Positions 41,597 through 50,766 of a stretch of DNA of 64,000 nt are shown here, one piece after another. Where the stretch lies: assembly GCA_934359255.1 (NCBI GenBank), contig CAKRLG010000012.1, positions 1-64,000 of the forward strand, written 5' to 3'. The notes under the pieces are model-generated. The model searched no databases. It worked only from the letters and a program-made list of their open reading frames with translations, and was not told the origin of the DNA. Numbering within the stretch: the stretch's first letter is position 1; each line of letters begins with the position of its first letter. A program made the translations under genes and the position numbers. The stretch comes from an uncultured Ruminococcus sp. (lineage in GTDB: Bacteria > Bacillota > Clostridia > Lachnospirales > Lachnospiraceae).

Positions 41597-42787
41597 ATGA
41601 ATTCAAAAAAATTAACTGCGCAGTGTGCTGTGTTACAGGGGAGCTATTGGGTGGCGGTCTGTGCAATCAATGGGTTTGCAACGGTATTTTTATTACATAT
41701 CGGGTTGAAAAGTTCTCAGATAGGAGTCGTGCTGGCTCTTGGAAATATTCTGGGAGTTATATTACAGCCGTTTGTTGCAGCGGCGGCGGATCGAGCAAAA
41801 CGGGTAACTTTACAACAGATGACTGCAGGGATGGCAAGCGCCATCATCCTGCTGCTGATTCTGATGCAGTGTATGTCAAAAATGGTACCGGGAATCGTGC
41901 TGTCATTTTTGTTTGTTAATATGTTATTACAGGTGGTACAGCCACTGATCAATTCTATCAGTATGTATTATGTGAATCATGGTATCTATGTGGATTTTGG
42001 AATTGGAAGAGGAGTGGGCTCTGCATCCTATGCGGTAGCAGCTTCATTTTTGGGGATCCTGATCGGCAGGTATTATGGTCTGGCAATTATGGGTGTTGGA
42101 TGTCTGTCTTTTGCGGTGATGTTCGTTACCTTAATTTCCATGCCGGTTGTGAAAGAGCCGAATGAAAGTAAAAAAGAAGAACAGAGAGACACTGCAAACA
42201 GGAAGACGGATGGCGGGATTCTGGAATTTGCACGTCGCTATCGAAATTATATGCTGGTATTGCTGGGCATGATATTAATCTATGTAGAAAGTACATATGT
42301 GAACAATTATCTGATCCATATTGTGGATAGTCTCGGGGGAGATATAAAACGGATGGGAACACTGCTGACAGTATCCGCAATGAGTGAACTTCCCACGATG
42401 TTGTTGTTTTCCAGGCTGGTTGGCAAATGGGACAGCAGAAAACTGATTCGGTTTGCAGCGGTAATGTTTTCTGTGAAAGCATTGGGGTATCTGGTGTGTG
42501 GCAGTATATCGTTCCTGTATGTAGTGCAGATGCTGCAGATGTTATCATTTGCATTATGTCTGCCTTCTGCGGTATACTATGTAAATGAAACGATGGCTGT
42601 GGAAGACAGAGTGAAGGGTCAGTCGCTGCTGATTGCGTCAAGTACCATGGGAGGGGTATTTGGCAGCCTGTCCGGTGGTGTACTTGTGGATTTTGCCGGA
42701 ATAAAGGCAATGCTTGCAACCGGTCTTGGACTGTCCATGATCGGCACGGCAATCGTGTGCATTTTTGTATCGCGAAAAGACAACTAG
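41597..42787 (+). CDS. MFS transporter
   Basis: A 396-residue major facilitator with about twelve helices. The loop between helices 2 and 3 reads DRAKRVTLQQ and the middle loop is rich in Lys and Glu. It most resembles the small LacY-like MFS group, but no substrate motif is recognised. ACAGGAG precedes the ATG. The stop is nine bases before sdaAB, so it is co-transcribed with serine dehydratase and could carry serine or a related amino acid; that is inference from context. Confidence 0.85.
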   Translation: MNSKKLTAQCAVLQGSYWVAVCAINGFATVFLLHIGLKSSQIGVVLALGNILGVILQPFVAAAADRAKRVTLQQMTAGMASAIILLLILMQCMSKMVPGIVLSFLFVNMLLQVVQPLINSISMYYVNHGIYVDFGIGRGVGSASYAVAASFLGILIGRYYGLAIMGVGCLSFAVMFVTLISMPVVKEPNESKKEEQRDTANRKTDGGILEFARRYRNYMLVLLGMILIYVESTYVNNYLIHIVDSLGGDIKRMGTLLTVSAMSELPTMLLFSRLVGKWDSRKLIRFAAVMFSVKALGYLVCGSISFLYVVQMLQMLSFALCLPSAVYYVNETMAVEDRVKGQSLLIASSTMGGVFGSLSGGVLVDFAGIKAMLATGLGLSMIGTAIVCIFVSRKDN

Positions 42788-42796
42788 GAGGAAACG

Positions 42797-43465
42797 ATGA
42801 ATTTTATCAGTGCGTTTGAGGTGATCGGCCCCAATATGGTGGGACCGTCCAGTTCCCATACAGCGGGAGCAGTATCTATCGGAAAGATGGCAAGAAAGCT
42901 TTTCAAAGAAAAAGTGACAGAGGTGACATTCACTCTGTATGGTTCTTTTGCAAGAACGTATAAAGGACATGGTACAGACCGGGCATTGCTTGGCGGCGTA
43001 CTTGGATTTGCAACCGATGATCTGCGGATCAGGGATGCATTTTCCTGGGCAGAGAAGATGGGAGTGAAATATCAGTATATCGCTGATAAGGAGTTTGTTC
43101 CGGATCATCCGAATACCGTGGATATCCGGATGACAGGAGAAAAGGGCACCAAGATGCAGGTGCAGGGACAGTCCATCGGTGGCGGCAAGATCAAAATCAC
43201 CCAGATCAACGGTATCAATGTGGAATTTACCGGAGAATACAGTACGCTGGTGGTAAAACAGATCGACAAACCAGGTGTGGTAACACATATTACGCAGTGT
43301 CTGAGCAATCAGAATGTAAATATTGCTTTCATGCGGCTGTTCCGTGAGGGCAAGGGAAAAACGGCTTATTCTGTTGTGGAATCGGATGAGCGGATCCCGG
43401 ATGAGATTCTGGAAGAGATTCGACAGAACCCGTATGTGCAGGAAATATTGCTGATTCAGATATAG
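42797..43465 (+). CDS. sdaAB: L-serine dehydratase, iron-sulfur-dependent, beta subunit
   Basis: A 222-residue subunit of the [4Fe-4S] L-serine dehydratase that deaminates serine to pyruvate and ammonia. The N-terminal domain contains GPNMVGPSSSHTAGA and the TYKGHGTDRALLGG region. A C-terminal ACT domain begins near VVKQIDKPGVVTHITQCL. GGAGG precedes the ATG. The alpha subunit starts 13 bases downstream. Confidence 0.95.
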   Translation: MNFISAFEVIGPNMVGPSSSHTAGAVSIGKMARKLFKEKVTEVTFTLYGSFARTYKGHGTDRALLGGVLGFATDDLRIRDAFSWAEKMGVKYQYIADKEFVPDHPNTVDIRMTGEKGTKMQVQGQSIGGGKIKITQINGINVEFTGEYSTLVVKQIDKPGVVTHITQCLSNQNVNIAFMRLFREGKGKTAYSVVESDERIPDEILEEIRQNPYVQEILLIQI

Positions 43466-43478
43466 GAGAGACGGACAG

Positions 43479-44348
43479 ATGACAGATTTTAAAAACGGAC
43501 AGGAATTATTAGAAGTATGTAAGAAAAAGCAGTGTTCGATCTCCGAAGTGATGAAACAGCGGGAGATCGAAGGTACATCCTCCACAAAAAAAGAAGTGGA
43601 AGATAAGATGGGAAAAGCCCTCGCCATCATGAAAGAGGCAGTAAGAAAGCCATTAGAAGACCCGAAACCGTCCATGAGCGGACTGATCGGCGGGGAGGCA
43701 AAGAAGATTACCGGATACAGAGAGAGCGGGACAAATGTCTGCGGAACGTTTATGAACAAACTGATCGCTTACAGTATGGCGGTTCTGGAAGTCAACGCTT
43801 CGATGGGGGTCATCGTTGCGGCACCGACTGCAGGATCATCCGGTGTGGTTCCTGGAGTGTTACTGGCACTGCAGGAGGAAAAAGGATTCAGCGATGAACA
43901 GATGACGGATGCATTGTTTCATACGGCGGCCATCGGCTATCTGCTGATGCGGAATGCTTCCGTGGCAGGTGCGGAGGCAGGCTGTCAGGCAGAGGTAGGT
44001 GCTGCATCGGCGATGGCTGCTGCTGCTGTGACAGAACTGATGGGTGGAACACCGGAGATGTGTCTGCAGGCAGCAGCTATGGCAATCTCAAATCTGCTTG
44101 GTCTGGTCTGTGACCCGGTGGCAGGATTGGTGGAAGTTCCCTGCCAGAGCAGAAATGCGGTGGGTGCGGTCAATGCTGTGACCTGTGCGGAGATCGCACT
44201 GAGTGGCGTGGTGTATCCGATTCCCTTTGATGAGATGGTGGATGCGATGTACAAAGTAGGAAAAAGCATCCCGTTTGAACTGCGTGAGACAGCCATCGGT
44301 GGATGTGCGGGAACACCCACCGGATGTGGAATGCGTTGCAGAATCTGA
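43479..44348 (+). CDS. sdaAA: L-serine dehydratase, iron-sulfur-dependent, alpha subunit
   Basis: The 289-residue catalytic subunit. The active-site region MSGLIGGEAKK, the APTAGSSGVVPG loop and the cluster-ligand cysteines (GCQAEVGAA, LVCDPVAG, CAGTPTGCG) are present. As a two-subunit enzyme it is oxygen-sensitive and typical of Clostridia. No terminator is seen after it before the T-box leader. Confidence 0.95.
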   Translation: MTDFKNGQELLEVCKKKQCSISEVMKQREIEGTSSTKKEVEDKMGKALAIMKEAVRKPLEDPKPSMSGLIGGEAKKITGYRESGTNVCGTFMNKLIAYSMAVLEVNASMGVIVAAPTAGSSGVVPGVLLALQEEKGFSDEQMTDALFHTAAIGYLLMRNASVAGAEAGCQAEVGAASAMAAAAVTELMGGTPEMCLQAAAMAISNLLGLVCDPVAGLVEVPCQSRNAVGAVNAVTCAEIALSGVVYPIPFDEMVDAMYKVGKSIPFELRETAIGGCAGTPTGCGMRCRI

Positions 44349-44422
44349 CGGAAAAACGACAGAAAAATAAAAAATGTATAAAATCTTTACAAAAGAAAAA
44401 TGAATTTTGTATAAATCGACCG

Positions 44423-44451
44423 TTGTGTGAAAAAAACAAAAGTGGTAAAAC
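44423..44451 (+). promoter_or_regulatory. Candidate promoter, T-box transcript
   Basis: TTGTGT (44423-44428) and TAAAAC (44446-44451), 17-base spacer, with a TG one base before the -10. Weak -10 but well placed before the T-box. Confidence 0.5.
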
Positions 44452-44479
44452 TAATATAAGCTCAAATAAAGAAAAACAT

Positions 44480-44741
44480 TGATGAAGACAAGTTACACAG
44501 GAAGATTTCTTTCAGAGAGTTGCCGGCTGGTGTAAGACAACAGAAAACCTGAGGTAATATCCCTTCGGAGTATCCGCTCTGAAAATGAAGTAAGAGCAGA
44601 CGGCACTCACCGTTATCGGAGATCTGTTATCACCGGGAAACCGGCTGACAGTACAAAAGAGATTGTCGTTATGACAATAAAGCAGAGTGGTACCGCGGAA
44701 AAGATTCGTCCCTGCAGCAAATAAAGCTGCAGGGCTTTTTA
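44480..44741 (+). promoter_or_regulatory. T-box leader (tRNA-sensing riboswitch) upstream of cstA
   Basis: The T-box sequence AGAGTGGTACCGCGG is at 44684-44698. Stem I features (AGAGAG, GGTGTAAG) lie at about 44513-44540. The terminator is CCCTGCAGC / GCTGCAGGG followed by CTTTTTA (44710-44741). Uncharged tRNA binding would form the antiterminator and switch on the transporter gene. The specifier loop lies in GAGGTAATATCCC (about 44551-44563). GTA (Val) is one possible reading, but the triplet cannot be fixed without folding the leader. Confidence 0.93.
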
Positions 44742-44832
44742 TTTTGAAAGAGTGAAAAACTCAGGGTATCCCTTATGCGACAGGGAAGTCGTTCATGTTT
44801 TCTGAATGAGTCAGAAAAAGGAGGAAAAAAAC

Positions 44833-46524
44833 ATGAGTGGTATTATGATGATGGTAATTGCCATTGTGGTATTAGGCGGAGCCTATATCTTCTATGGCCG
44901 TTACCTCGAGAAAAAATGGGGCATTGATCCCAACGCCAAAACTCCGGCTTATGAAATGGAAGACGGCGTAGACTATGTGCCTGCTGATACCAATATCGTA
45001 TTTGGTCATCAGTTCGCATCCATCGCAGGTGCAGGCCCGATCAACGGACCGATCCAGGCTGCAATCTTCGGATGGCTGCCGGTACTGTTATGGATCCTGA
45101 TCGGTGGTGTATTCTTCGGAGCAGTGCAGGATTTCTCTGCAATGTATGCTTCTGTAAAGAATAAAGGACGTTCCATCGGATCTATCATTGAAACTTATAT
45201 CGGAAAAACAGGAAAGAAGCTGTTCCTTCTGTTTTGCTGGCTGTTCTGTATCCTGGTTGTCGCTGCTTTCGCTGATGTCGTAGCAGGTACTTTTAACGGA
45301 TTCTTAACCGCAGATGACGGAACCGTATCCAAGATCACGGCAAACGGAGCAGTAGCAACAACTTCTATGATATTTATCGTTGAAGCTGTATGTCTTGGTA
45401 TGATCCTTCGTTACGGAAAACTGCATAAATGGGTGAACACAGCAATCGCAATCGTAATGCTGATCGGAGCAGTAGCACTGGGCATGAACTTCCCGATGTT
45501 TCTGCCGAGAACTACCTGGCATGTGATCATCTTCATCTACATCCTGATCGCATCGGTAGCTCCTGTATGGAGTCTGTTGCAGCCTCGTGACTACCTGAAC
45601 AGTTACCTGCTGATCTTCATGATCATTGCAGCCATCATAGGTGTATTCGTAGCAAATCCACAGTGTCACCTGGAAGCATTTACTTCCTTTAATGTAGACG
45701 GACAGACGCTGTTCCCGATCCTGTTTGTAACCATCGCCTGTGGTGCTGTATCCGGTTTCCATTCACTGGTATCTTCCGGAACTGCATCTAAACAGATCAA
45801 AAACGAAAAGAACATGCTTCCGGTATCTTTTGGTGCCATGCTGATGGAAAGTATGCTGGCTATCATCGCTCTGATCGCAGTGGCATCTTTTGCAAAAGGT
45901 GAAGCAGCAGCACAGGGTCTGACCACACAGCCGCAGATCTTCGCAGGAGCAATTGCGAACTTCCTGGAAGTCATCGGTCTGCCACATACTCTGGTATTTA
46001 CCCTGATCAACCTGGCCGTATCTGCATTCGCACTGACATCTCTGGATTCGGTAGCCCGTGTCGGACGTCTGTCCTTCCAGGAATTCTTCCAGGATAACGA
46101 TGTGGATGAAAAAGATTACACACCATTCCGTAAACTGATGGTAAACAAATATTTTGCGACAATCCTGACACTGGTACTGGCTTACCTGCTGGCAAAAGTA
46201 GGATACGCTGAGATCTGGCCACTGTTCGGTTCTGCCAACCAGCTGTTGTCCGTACTTGCTTTGGTAGCATGTGCCGTGTTCCTGAAAAAAACAAAACGTC
46301 AGGGTATTATGCTGTGGGCTCCTGCAGTATTCATGATGGCTGTTACTTTCAGCGCACTGGGTCTTACCATCTACAAACTGACCGGTGCTCTGACGACCAC
46401 AGGTCTGGATCTTGGAAATACTCTGCAGCTGATCTTCGCAGTTCTGCTTCTGATCCTTGGTGTGATCGTAGCAGTACAGGGCATTAAGAAACTGTTCGAA
46501 AAACCACAGGAAAAGGCAGCATAA
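44833..46524 (+). CDS. cstA: CstA-family carbon starvation/peptide-pyruvate transporter
   Basis: A 563-residue membrane protein with about 15 helices. CstA family signatures: FGHQFASIAGAGPINGP near residue 55, a DFSAMYASVKNKGRSIG loop, and a SALTSLDS-like segment (FALTSLDSVARVGR). E. coli relatives (CstA, BtsT) import peptides or pyruvate with protons. AAAGGAGG precedes the ATG at 44833. T-box control implies it is made when one amino acid is scarce, which favours a role in peptide or amino acid uptake. Confidence 0.92.
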   Translation: MSGIMMMVIAIVVLGGAYIFYGRYLEKKWGIDPNAKTPAYEMEDGVDYVPADTNIVFGHQFASIAGAGPINGPIQAAIFGWLPVLLWILIGGVFFGAVQDFSAMYASVKNKGRSIGSIIETYIGKTGKKLFLLFCWLFCILVVAAFADVVAGTFNGFLTADDGTVSKITANGAVATTSMIFIVEAVCLGMILRYGKLHKWVNTAIAIVMLIGAVALGMNFPMFLPRTTWHVIIFIYILIASVAPVWSLLQPRDYLNSYLLIFMIIAAIIGVFVANPQCHLEAFTSFNVDGQTLFPILFVTIACGAVSGFHSLVSSGTASKQIKNEKNMLPVSFGAMLMESMLAIIALIAVASFAKGEAAAQGLTTQPQIFAGAIANFLEVIGLPHTLVFTLINLAVSAFALTSLDSVARVGRLSFQEFFQDNDVDEKDYTPFRKLMVNKYFATILTLVLAYLLAKVGYAEIWPLFGSANQLLSVLALVACAVFLKKTKRQGIMLWAPAVFMMAVTFSALGLTIYKLTGALTTTGLDLGNTLQLIFAVLLLILGVIVAVQGIKKLFEKPQEKAA

Positions 46525-46562
46525 TCGAACAGAGATTTACCTGAATAAAATAAATACTAGTA

Positions 46563-46617
46563 AAAAGGCTTTCACAGTCGGAAATACATATAAATCCGAC
46601 CTGAGAAAGCCTTTTTA
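46563..46617 (+). terminator. Terminator after cstA
   Basis: AAAAGGCTTTC pairs with GAAAGCCTTTT, with an inner TCGGA/TCCGA helix, ending in T residues. Confidence 0.9.
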
Positions 46618-46620
46618 TTT

Positions 46621-46677
46621 ACGCGAGCAACGAGCCAAAGTCCGTGCTTGCACGAGACCTTGGCGACTGCCGCGTTA
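46621..46677 (+). repeat. Dispersed 57-base hairpin repeat, copy 2
   Basis: Identical over 57 bases to 624-680. It starts directly after the cstA terminator. Confidence 0.9.
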
Positions 46678-46699
46678 ACGAGCGTCAGCGAGTATAGAG

Positions 46700-46753
46700 G
46701 CGAGCAACGAGCCAAAGTCCGTGCTTGCACGAGACCTTGGCGACTGCCGCGTA
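46700..46753 (+). repeat. Dispersed hairpin repeat, copy 3
   Basis: A direct repeat of copy 2, 22 bases downstream, missing the first few bases. Both lie in the 372-base gap between cstA and cysK, which otherwise holds only the terminator and the cysK promoter. Confidence 0.9.
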
Positions 46754-46782
46754 AAATTTTTTAAAAAAACATAAAAACATAG

Positions 46783-46811
46783 TTGACAAGTAGGTATAAG
46801 GGAATTATAAT
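46783..46811 (+). promoter_or_regulatory. Sigma-A promoter, cysK
   Basis: Consensus TTGACA (46783-46788) and TATAAT (46806-46811) with a 17-base spacer. The leader of about 80 bases has no obvious riboswitch. Confidence 0.88.
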
Positions 46812-46896
46812 ACACTCAACAAAACAAAACAACTTCCGTAGCTGCGAGGGGATCGAACAGTTGCGAAATAAAAAAAGAAAAGAGAGGAAATGTATT

Positions 46897-47829
46897 ATGG
46901 GAAATATTTATAAGGGAACCTTAGGACTGATCGGAAACACCCCGCTGGTTGAAGTGGTAAACGTAGAAAAAGAACTGGGTCTGGAAGCTACTCTTCTGGT
47001 TAAACTGGAATATTTTAATCCGGCCGGAAGTGTCAAAGACCGTATCGCAAAAGCAATGATCGAAGATGCAGAAGAAAAAGGACTCTTAAAAGAAGGTTCC
47101 GTGATCATTGAACCTACATCCGGTAATACCGGAATCGGTCTGGCATCCATCGCAGCATCCAAGGGATACCGTATCATCCTGACCATGCCGGAAACCATGA
47201 GTGTGGAGAGAAGAAACATCCTGAAAGCATATGGCGCAGAACTGGTGCTGACAGAAGGAGCAAAAGGAATGAAAGGAGCCATCGCTAAAGCAGACGAACT
47301 GGCCAAAGAGATTCCGAACAGCTTTATCCCGGGTCAGTTTGTAAACCCTGCCAACCCGAAGGTACACCGTGAGACAACCGGTCCGGAAATCTGGAAGGAT
47401 ACCGACGGAAAAGTGGATATCTTTGTTGCCGGTGTGGGAACCGGCGGAACACTGACGGGAACCGGCGAATATCTGAAATCCCAGAACCCGGATGTAAAGG
47501 TGATCGCCATGGAGCCTGCAACTTCTCCGGTACTTTCCCAGGGTAAGAGCGGTGCTCATAAGATTCAGGGAATCGGTGCTGGATTTGTACCGGATGTACT
47601 GAACACCAAGGTATACGATGAAGTTGTTACCGTAGAAAACGATGATGCATTTGCCGGAGCAAAACTGCTGGCAAAGAAAGAGGGTATTCTGGTAGGTATC
47701 TCCTCCGGTGCAGCCCTTCAGGCAGCGATCGAACTGGCAAAACGTCCGGAAAACAAAGGCAAAACAATCGTTGCACTGCTTCCGGATACCGGTGACAGAT
47801 ATTACTCCACACCATTGTTTACAGAATAA
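46897..47829 (+). CDS. cysK: Cysteine synthase A (O-acetylserine sulfhydrylase)
   Basis: A 310-residue PLP enzyme making cysteine from O-acetylserine and sulfide. The PLP lysine is Lys47 in [11 protein letters not shown]. The substrate loop TSGNTGIG (74-81), the phosphate-binding [10 protein letters not shown] and the C-terminal SSGAA are typical. The ATG at 46897 follows GAGAGGAAATGT. It is a single gene between its own promoter and terminator. Confidence 0.95.
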   Translation: MGNIYKGTLGLIGNTPLVEVVNVEKELGLEATLLVKLEYFNPAGSVKDRIAKAMIEDAEEKGLLKEGSVIIEPTSGNTGIGLASIAASKGYRIILTMPETMSVERRNILKAYGAELVLTEGAKGMKGAIAKADELAKEIPNSFIPGQFVNPANPKVHRETTGPEIWKDTDGKVDIFVAGVGTGGTLTGTGEYLKSQNPDVKVIAMEPATSPVLSQGKSGAHKIQGIGAGFVPDVLNTKVYDEVVTVENDDAFAGAKLLAKKEGILVGISSGAALQAAIELAKRPENKGKTIVALLPDTGDRYYSTPLFTE

Positions 47830-47845
47830 AATTATAAAAGACGGA

Positions 47846-47876
47846 CGGACTGCTGCGAAAGCTGCAGTCCGTTTTC
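47846..47876 (+). terminator. Terminator after cysK
   Basis: CGGACTGC pairs with GCAGTCCG with an inner GC-GAAA-GC, then TTTT. Confidence 0.85.
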
Positions 47877-47997
47877 GCGTATTTATACACAGAACTGTCT
47901 GGAATACCGGGAAAGGTGATGAGAAAATGTCGATAACAGACCTTTGTATATAAATATGCGGTGAGAATACAGAAAATCGTCATTTTATGTGTTCCTT

Positions 47998-48063
47998 TGT
48001 CGAACGAAAAATAGGAAAACTCTGTTGTCATATCTTGAACCAAAAAAAGATTTTTTTTATAAT
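47998..48063 (+). promoter_or_regulatory. spo0A promoter with 0A box
   Basis: TTGAAC (48035-48040) and TATAAT (48058-48063) with a 17-base spacer. A perfect 0A box TGTCGAA lies at 47998-48004, about 30 bases upstream of the -35, and a near match TGTCGAT at 47928-47934. Spo0A autoregulation is the expected reading. The 315-base gap between cysK and spo0A holds nothing else of note beyond the cysK terminator. Confidence 0.7.
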
Positions 48064-48144
48064 AGAATCAACATTTGGAACACAGTAATCTGTGGTAGGG
48101 CCCATAATTTCCAAAATACTAAGTAGATGGAGGAGTTAGTTAGA

Positions 48145-48951
48145 ATGGAAAAATTAAACGTAGCCATAGCAGATGATAATGAACGAATGGTGGATCTTCT
48201 CAGTACACTGGTAAAAGGAGATAAAGAGTTGGAACTTGTCGGTCAGGCAGCCGACGGACAGGAAATATACAAAATTATAAAAGAGAAAGAGCCGGATGTG
48301 GTATTGCTGGATATTATCATGCCCAAGATGGATGGAATTACAGTTATGGAAAAGCTGAATGAAGATCCGTCTGTCAGAAAACGACCGGCTTTTATTATTA
48401 TATCGGCAGTCGGCCAGGAACGGATCATCGAAGATGCCTTTCGGCTGGGTGCCTGCTACTATATTATGAAACCTTTTGATAATGACATGGTTTTGAATCG
48501 GATCAAACAGTTCCGCAAGTTTGGAAAAGGAATCCGCAGAGAGAACAGGGGAACGGGCAATTTAGGGAGAGCAGGAGAAATATCGGAAAAAAATCTGCAG
48601 ATTGATGTAACCGATATTATACATGAAATTGGTGTGCCGGCGCATATCAAAGGATACCAGTATCTGCGGGATGCAATCATGATGTCGGTGGAAGATATGG
48701 AGATGCTCAATTCTATTACCAAGATTCTGTATCCCACCATTGCCAAGAAACACCAGACTACACCGAGCCGTGTGGAACGAGCGATCCGTCATGCTATCGA
48801 GGTGGCCTGGAGCCGCGGAAAGATGGATACGATCGATGCACTTTTCGGTTATACAGTAAGCAACGGAAAGGGAAAACCGACGAATTCGGAGTTTATCGCT
48901 TTGATTGCGGACAAAATCCGACTGGAATATGAACATGGTACACTCCATTGA
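48145..48951 (+). CDS. spo0A: Sporulation master regulator Spo0A
   Basis: A 268-residue response regulator. The receiver has Asp10/Asp11, phosphoacceptor Asp56 and Lys109. The C-terminal Spo0A DNA-binding domain contains [19 protein letters not shown] and [20 protein letters not shown]. The ATG at 48145 is chosen over 48127 because the protein then starts just before the receiver; a GGAGG lies upstream. In many Clostridia spoIVB precedes spo0A, but here the neighbour is cysK. Confidence 0.96.
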   Translation: MEKLNVAIADDNERMVDLLSTLVKGDKELELVGQAADGQEIYKIIKEKEPDVVLLDIIMPKMDGITVMEKLNEDPSVRKRPAFIIISAVGQERIIEDAFRLGACYYIMKPFDNDMVLNRIKQFRKFGKGIRRENRGTGNLGRAGEISEKNLQIDVTDIIHEIGVPAHIKGYQYLRDAIMMSVEDMEMLNSITKILYPTIAKKHQTTPSRVERAIRHAIEVAWSRGKMDTIDALFGYTVSNGKGKPTNSEFIALIADKIRLEYEHGTLH

Positions 48952-49065
48952 TAGAATGAGATGAAAAATGCATAAAAAAACAGGCATAACCCCTTTCCTG
49001 TTTGGTAAAAATGCGATATAATATAAGGCAGATGTTGTTATTAGGAAAAACAGGAGGTTATTCGC

Positions 49066-50511
49066 ATGAAAAAGGTATTATATGTTGCATCGGAAGCAGT
49101 ACCGTTTATCAAGACCGGAGGGCTTGCGGATGTTGTAGGTTCTTTGCCTAAATGTTTTCCAAAAGAATATTTCGATGTAAGAGTTGTTATTCCAAAATAC
49201 GCCTGTATGAAACAGGAATTTAAAGATCAGCTTCATTACATAACTAATTTTTATATGGATCTGAACTGGAGACAGCAGTACGTAGGAATCTTCGAGATGG
49301 AATATGAAGGGATCAAATTCTATTTTATCGATAATGAAGAGCATTTCAGCGGAGACAAGCCATATTATGGTATGCCGGGAGATCTGGAAAAATTTGCATT
49401 CTTTTCCAAAGCGGCATTGTCAATTCTTCCGGTGATCGATTTCAGACCGGACATCATCCACTGTCATGACTGGCAGACCGGACTGATTCCGGTATATCTG
49501 AAAGAACGTTTCCAGGGAAGCGATTTCTATCGTGGTATCAAATCAGTTATGACCATCCACAACCTGAAATTCCAGGGAGTATGGGATATTAAGACTGTAA
49601 AAAGTATTACCGGTCTGTCTGATTACTTCTTTACACCGGACAAACTGGAGGCGAATAAAGATGCCAACTATCTGAAAGGCGGTCTGGTATATGCAGATGC
49701 GATCACAACTGTAAGTAACACTTATGCGGAAGAAATCAAAACCCCATTCTACGGGGAAGGGTTGGATGGACTGATGCAGGCGAGAAGCAACAGCCTGCGT
49801 GGTATCGTAAACGGAATCGATTATAACGAATATAATCCGGAAACGGATGCGATGATCGCAATGAATTATAATGCAAAGACATTCCGAAAAGAAAAAGTAA
49901 AAAATAAGACAGCTCTTCAGGAGGAACTGGGACTGGAAGTGAATCCTAAGGCTATGATGCTGGGTGTGGTATCCCGCCTGACAGATCAGAAAGGTTTTGA
50001 TCTGATCGCCTATATGATGGATGAACTGTGTCAGGATGCCATTCAGCTGGTGGTTCTCGGAACCGGAGAAGAAAAATACGAAAATATGTTCCGGCATTTT
50101 GCATGGAAGTATGACAAAAAGGTTTCAGCAAATATCTATTATTCAGAAGCAATGTCTCATAAGATCTATGCGGCAGCAGATGCATTCCTGATGCCGTCTC
50201 TGTTTGAACCATGTGGTCTGAGCCAGCTGATGAGCCTTCGTTATGGTACCGTGCCGATCGTAAGAGAAACCGGTGGTCTGAAAGATACCGTACAGCCGTA
50301 CAATGAGTTTGAAGGAACCGGAACCGGATTCAGTTTTACAAACTATAATGCCCATGAGATGTTAAATACGATCCGCTACGCAGAACGAGTATATTATGAC
50401 CGCAAACGCGAATGGAACAAGATCGTCGATCGTGGCATGGCACAGGATTATTCCTGGAACAATTCTGCAAAGCAGTATGAAGAAATGTATACCTGGCTGG
50501 CAGGTTATTAG
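49066..50511 (+). CDS. glgA: Glycogen synthase (ADP-glucose)
   Basis: A 481-residue GT5 glycosyltransferase extending alpha-1,4-glucan from ADP-glucose. The N-terminal KTGGLADVVGSLP (17-29) binds ADP-glucose. The C-terminal half carries LGVVSRLTDQKGFDL and the EPCGLSQL acidic motif. AGGAGG precedes the ATG. It stands alone with no other glg gene nearby. Confidence 0.96.
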   Translation: MKKVLYVASEAVPFIKTGGLADVVGSLPKCFPKEYFDVRVVIPKYACMKQEFKDQLHYITNFYMDLNWRQQYVGIFEMEYEGIKFYFIDNEEHFSGDKPYYGMPGDLEKFAFFSKAALSILPVIDFRPDIIHCHDWQTGLIPVYLKERFQGSDFYRGIKSVMTIHNLKFQGVWDIKTVKSITGLSDYFFTPDKLEANKDANYLKGGLVYADAITTVSNTYAEEIKTPFYGEGLDGLMQARSNSLRGIVNGIDYNEYNPETDAMIAMNYNAKTFRKEKVKNKTALQEELGLEVNPKAMMLGVVSRLTDQKGFDLIAYMMDELCQDAIQLVVLGTGEEKYENMFRHFAWKYDKKVSANIYYSEAMSHKIYAAADAFLMPSLFEPCGLSQLMSLRYGTVPIVRETGGLKDTVQPYNEFEGTGTGFSFTNYNAHEMLNTIRYAERVYYDRKREWNKIVDRGMAQDYSWNNSAKQYEEMYTWLAGY

Positions 50512-50585
50512 AATCCATCGGGATACTCTGACACAGACAGAGAAAATCTGATATCCCGTGACAAAAGAAAATATGATACAGGAAA

Positions 50586-50608
50586 CACCGGCGGATTTTC
50601 CGCCGGTG
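50586..50608 (+). terminator. Hairpin after glgA
   Basis: CACCGGCGGA-TTT-TCCGCCGGTG is a perfect, GC-rich stem. The T-rich run begins only about 17 bases later, so termination is likely but not classical. Confidence 0.55.
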
Positions 50609-50689
50609 AAATATTCCCAGATCTCTTTTTTATGTTCATCCGGCAGATCGCCGAAATTCTCAGAAAATTTTTAAAAACAAAAATAGCAG

Positions 50690-50718
50690 TTGACAACAAA
50701 ACTAATTTGTAATAGTAT
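50690..50718 (+). promoter_or_regulatory. Sigma-A promoter, recA
   Basis: TTGACA (50690-50695) and TAGTAT (50713-50718), 17-base spacer. Confidence 0.85.
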
Positions 50719-50731
50719 GTAAACAGTAAGA

Positions 50732-50745
50732 CGAACATAAGTTCG
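50732..50745 (+). promoter_or_regulatory. LexA/SOS box of recA
   Basis: CGAACATAAGTTCG is a perfect match to the Gram-positive SOS box CGAAC-N4-GTTCG. It lies just downstream of the -10, over the early transcribed region, so LexA would block recA until DNA damage. Confidence 0.93.
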
Positions 50746-50766
50746 TATGCAAAAAAGGAGACCATT

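Noticed and set aside
46621..46753. Two direct repeats separated by 22 bases, like a minimal CRISPR array
   Set aside because: The repeat is about 54-57 bases, folds as a hairpin, also occurs singly at 624-680, and no cas genes or further spacers exist.
48971..49000. Hairpin AAACAGG/CCTGTTT after spo0A
   Set aside because: Its T-run is on the minus strand, where there is no gene to terminate; on the plus strand it lacks a U-tract.
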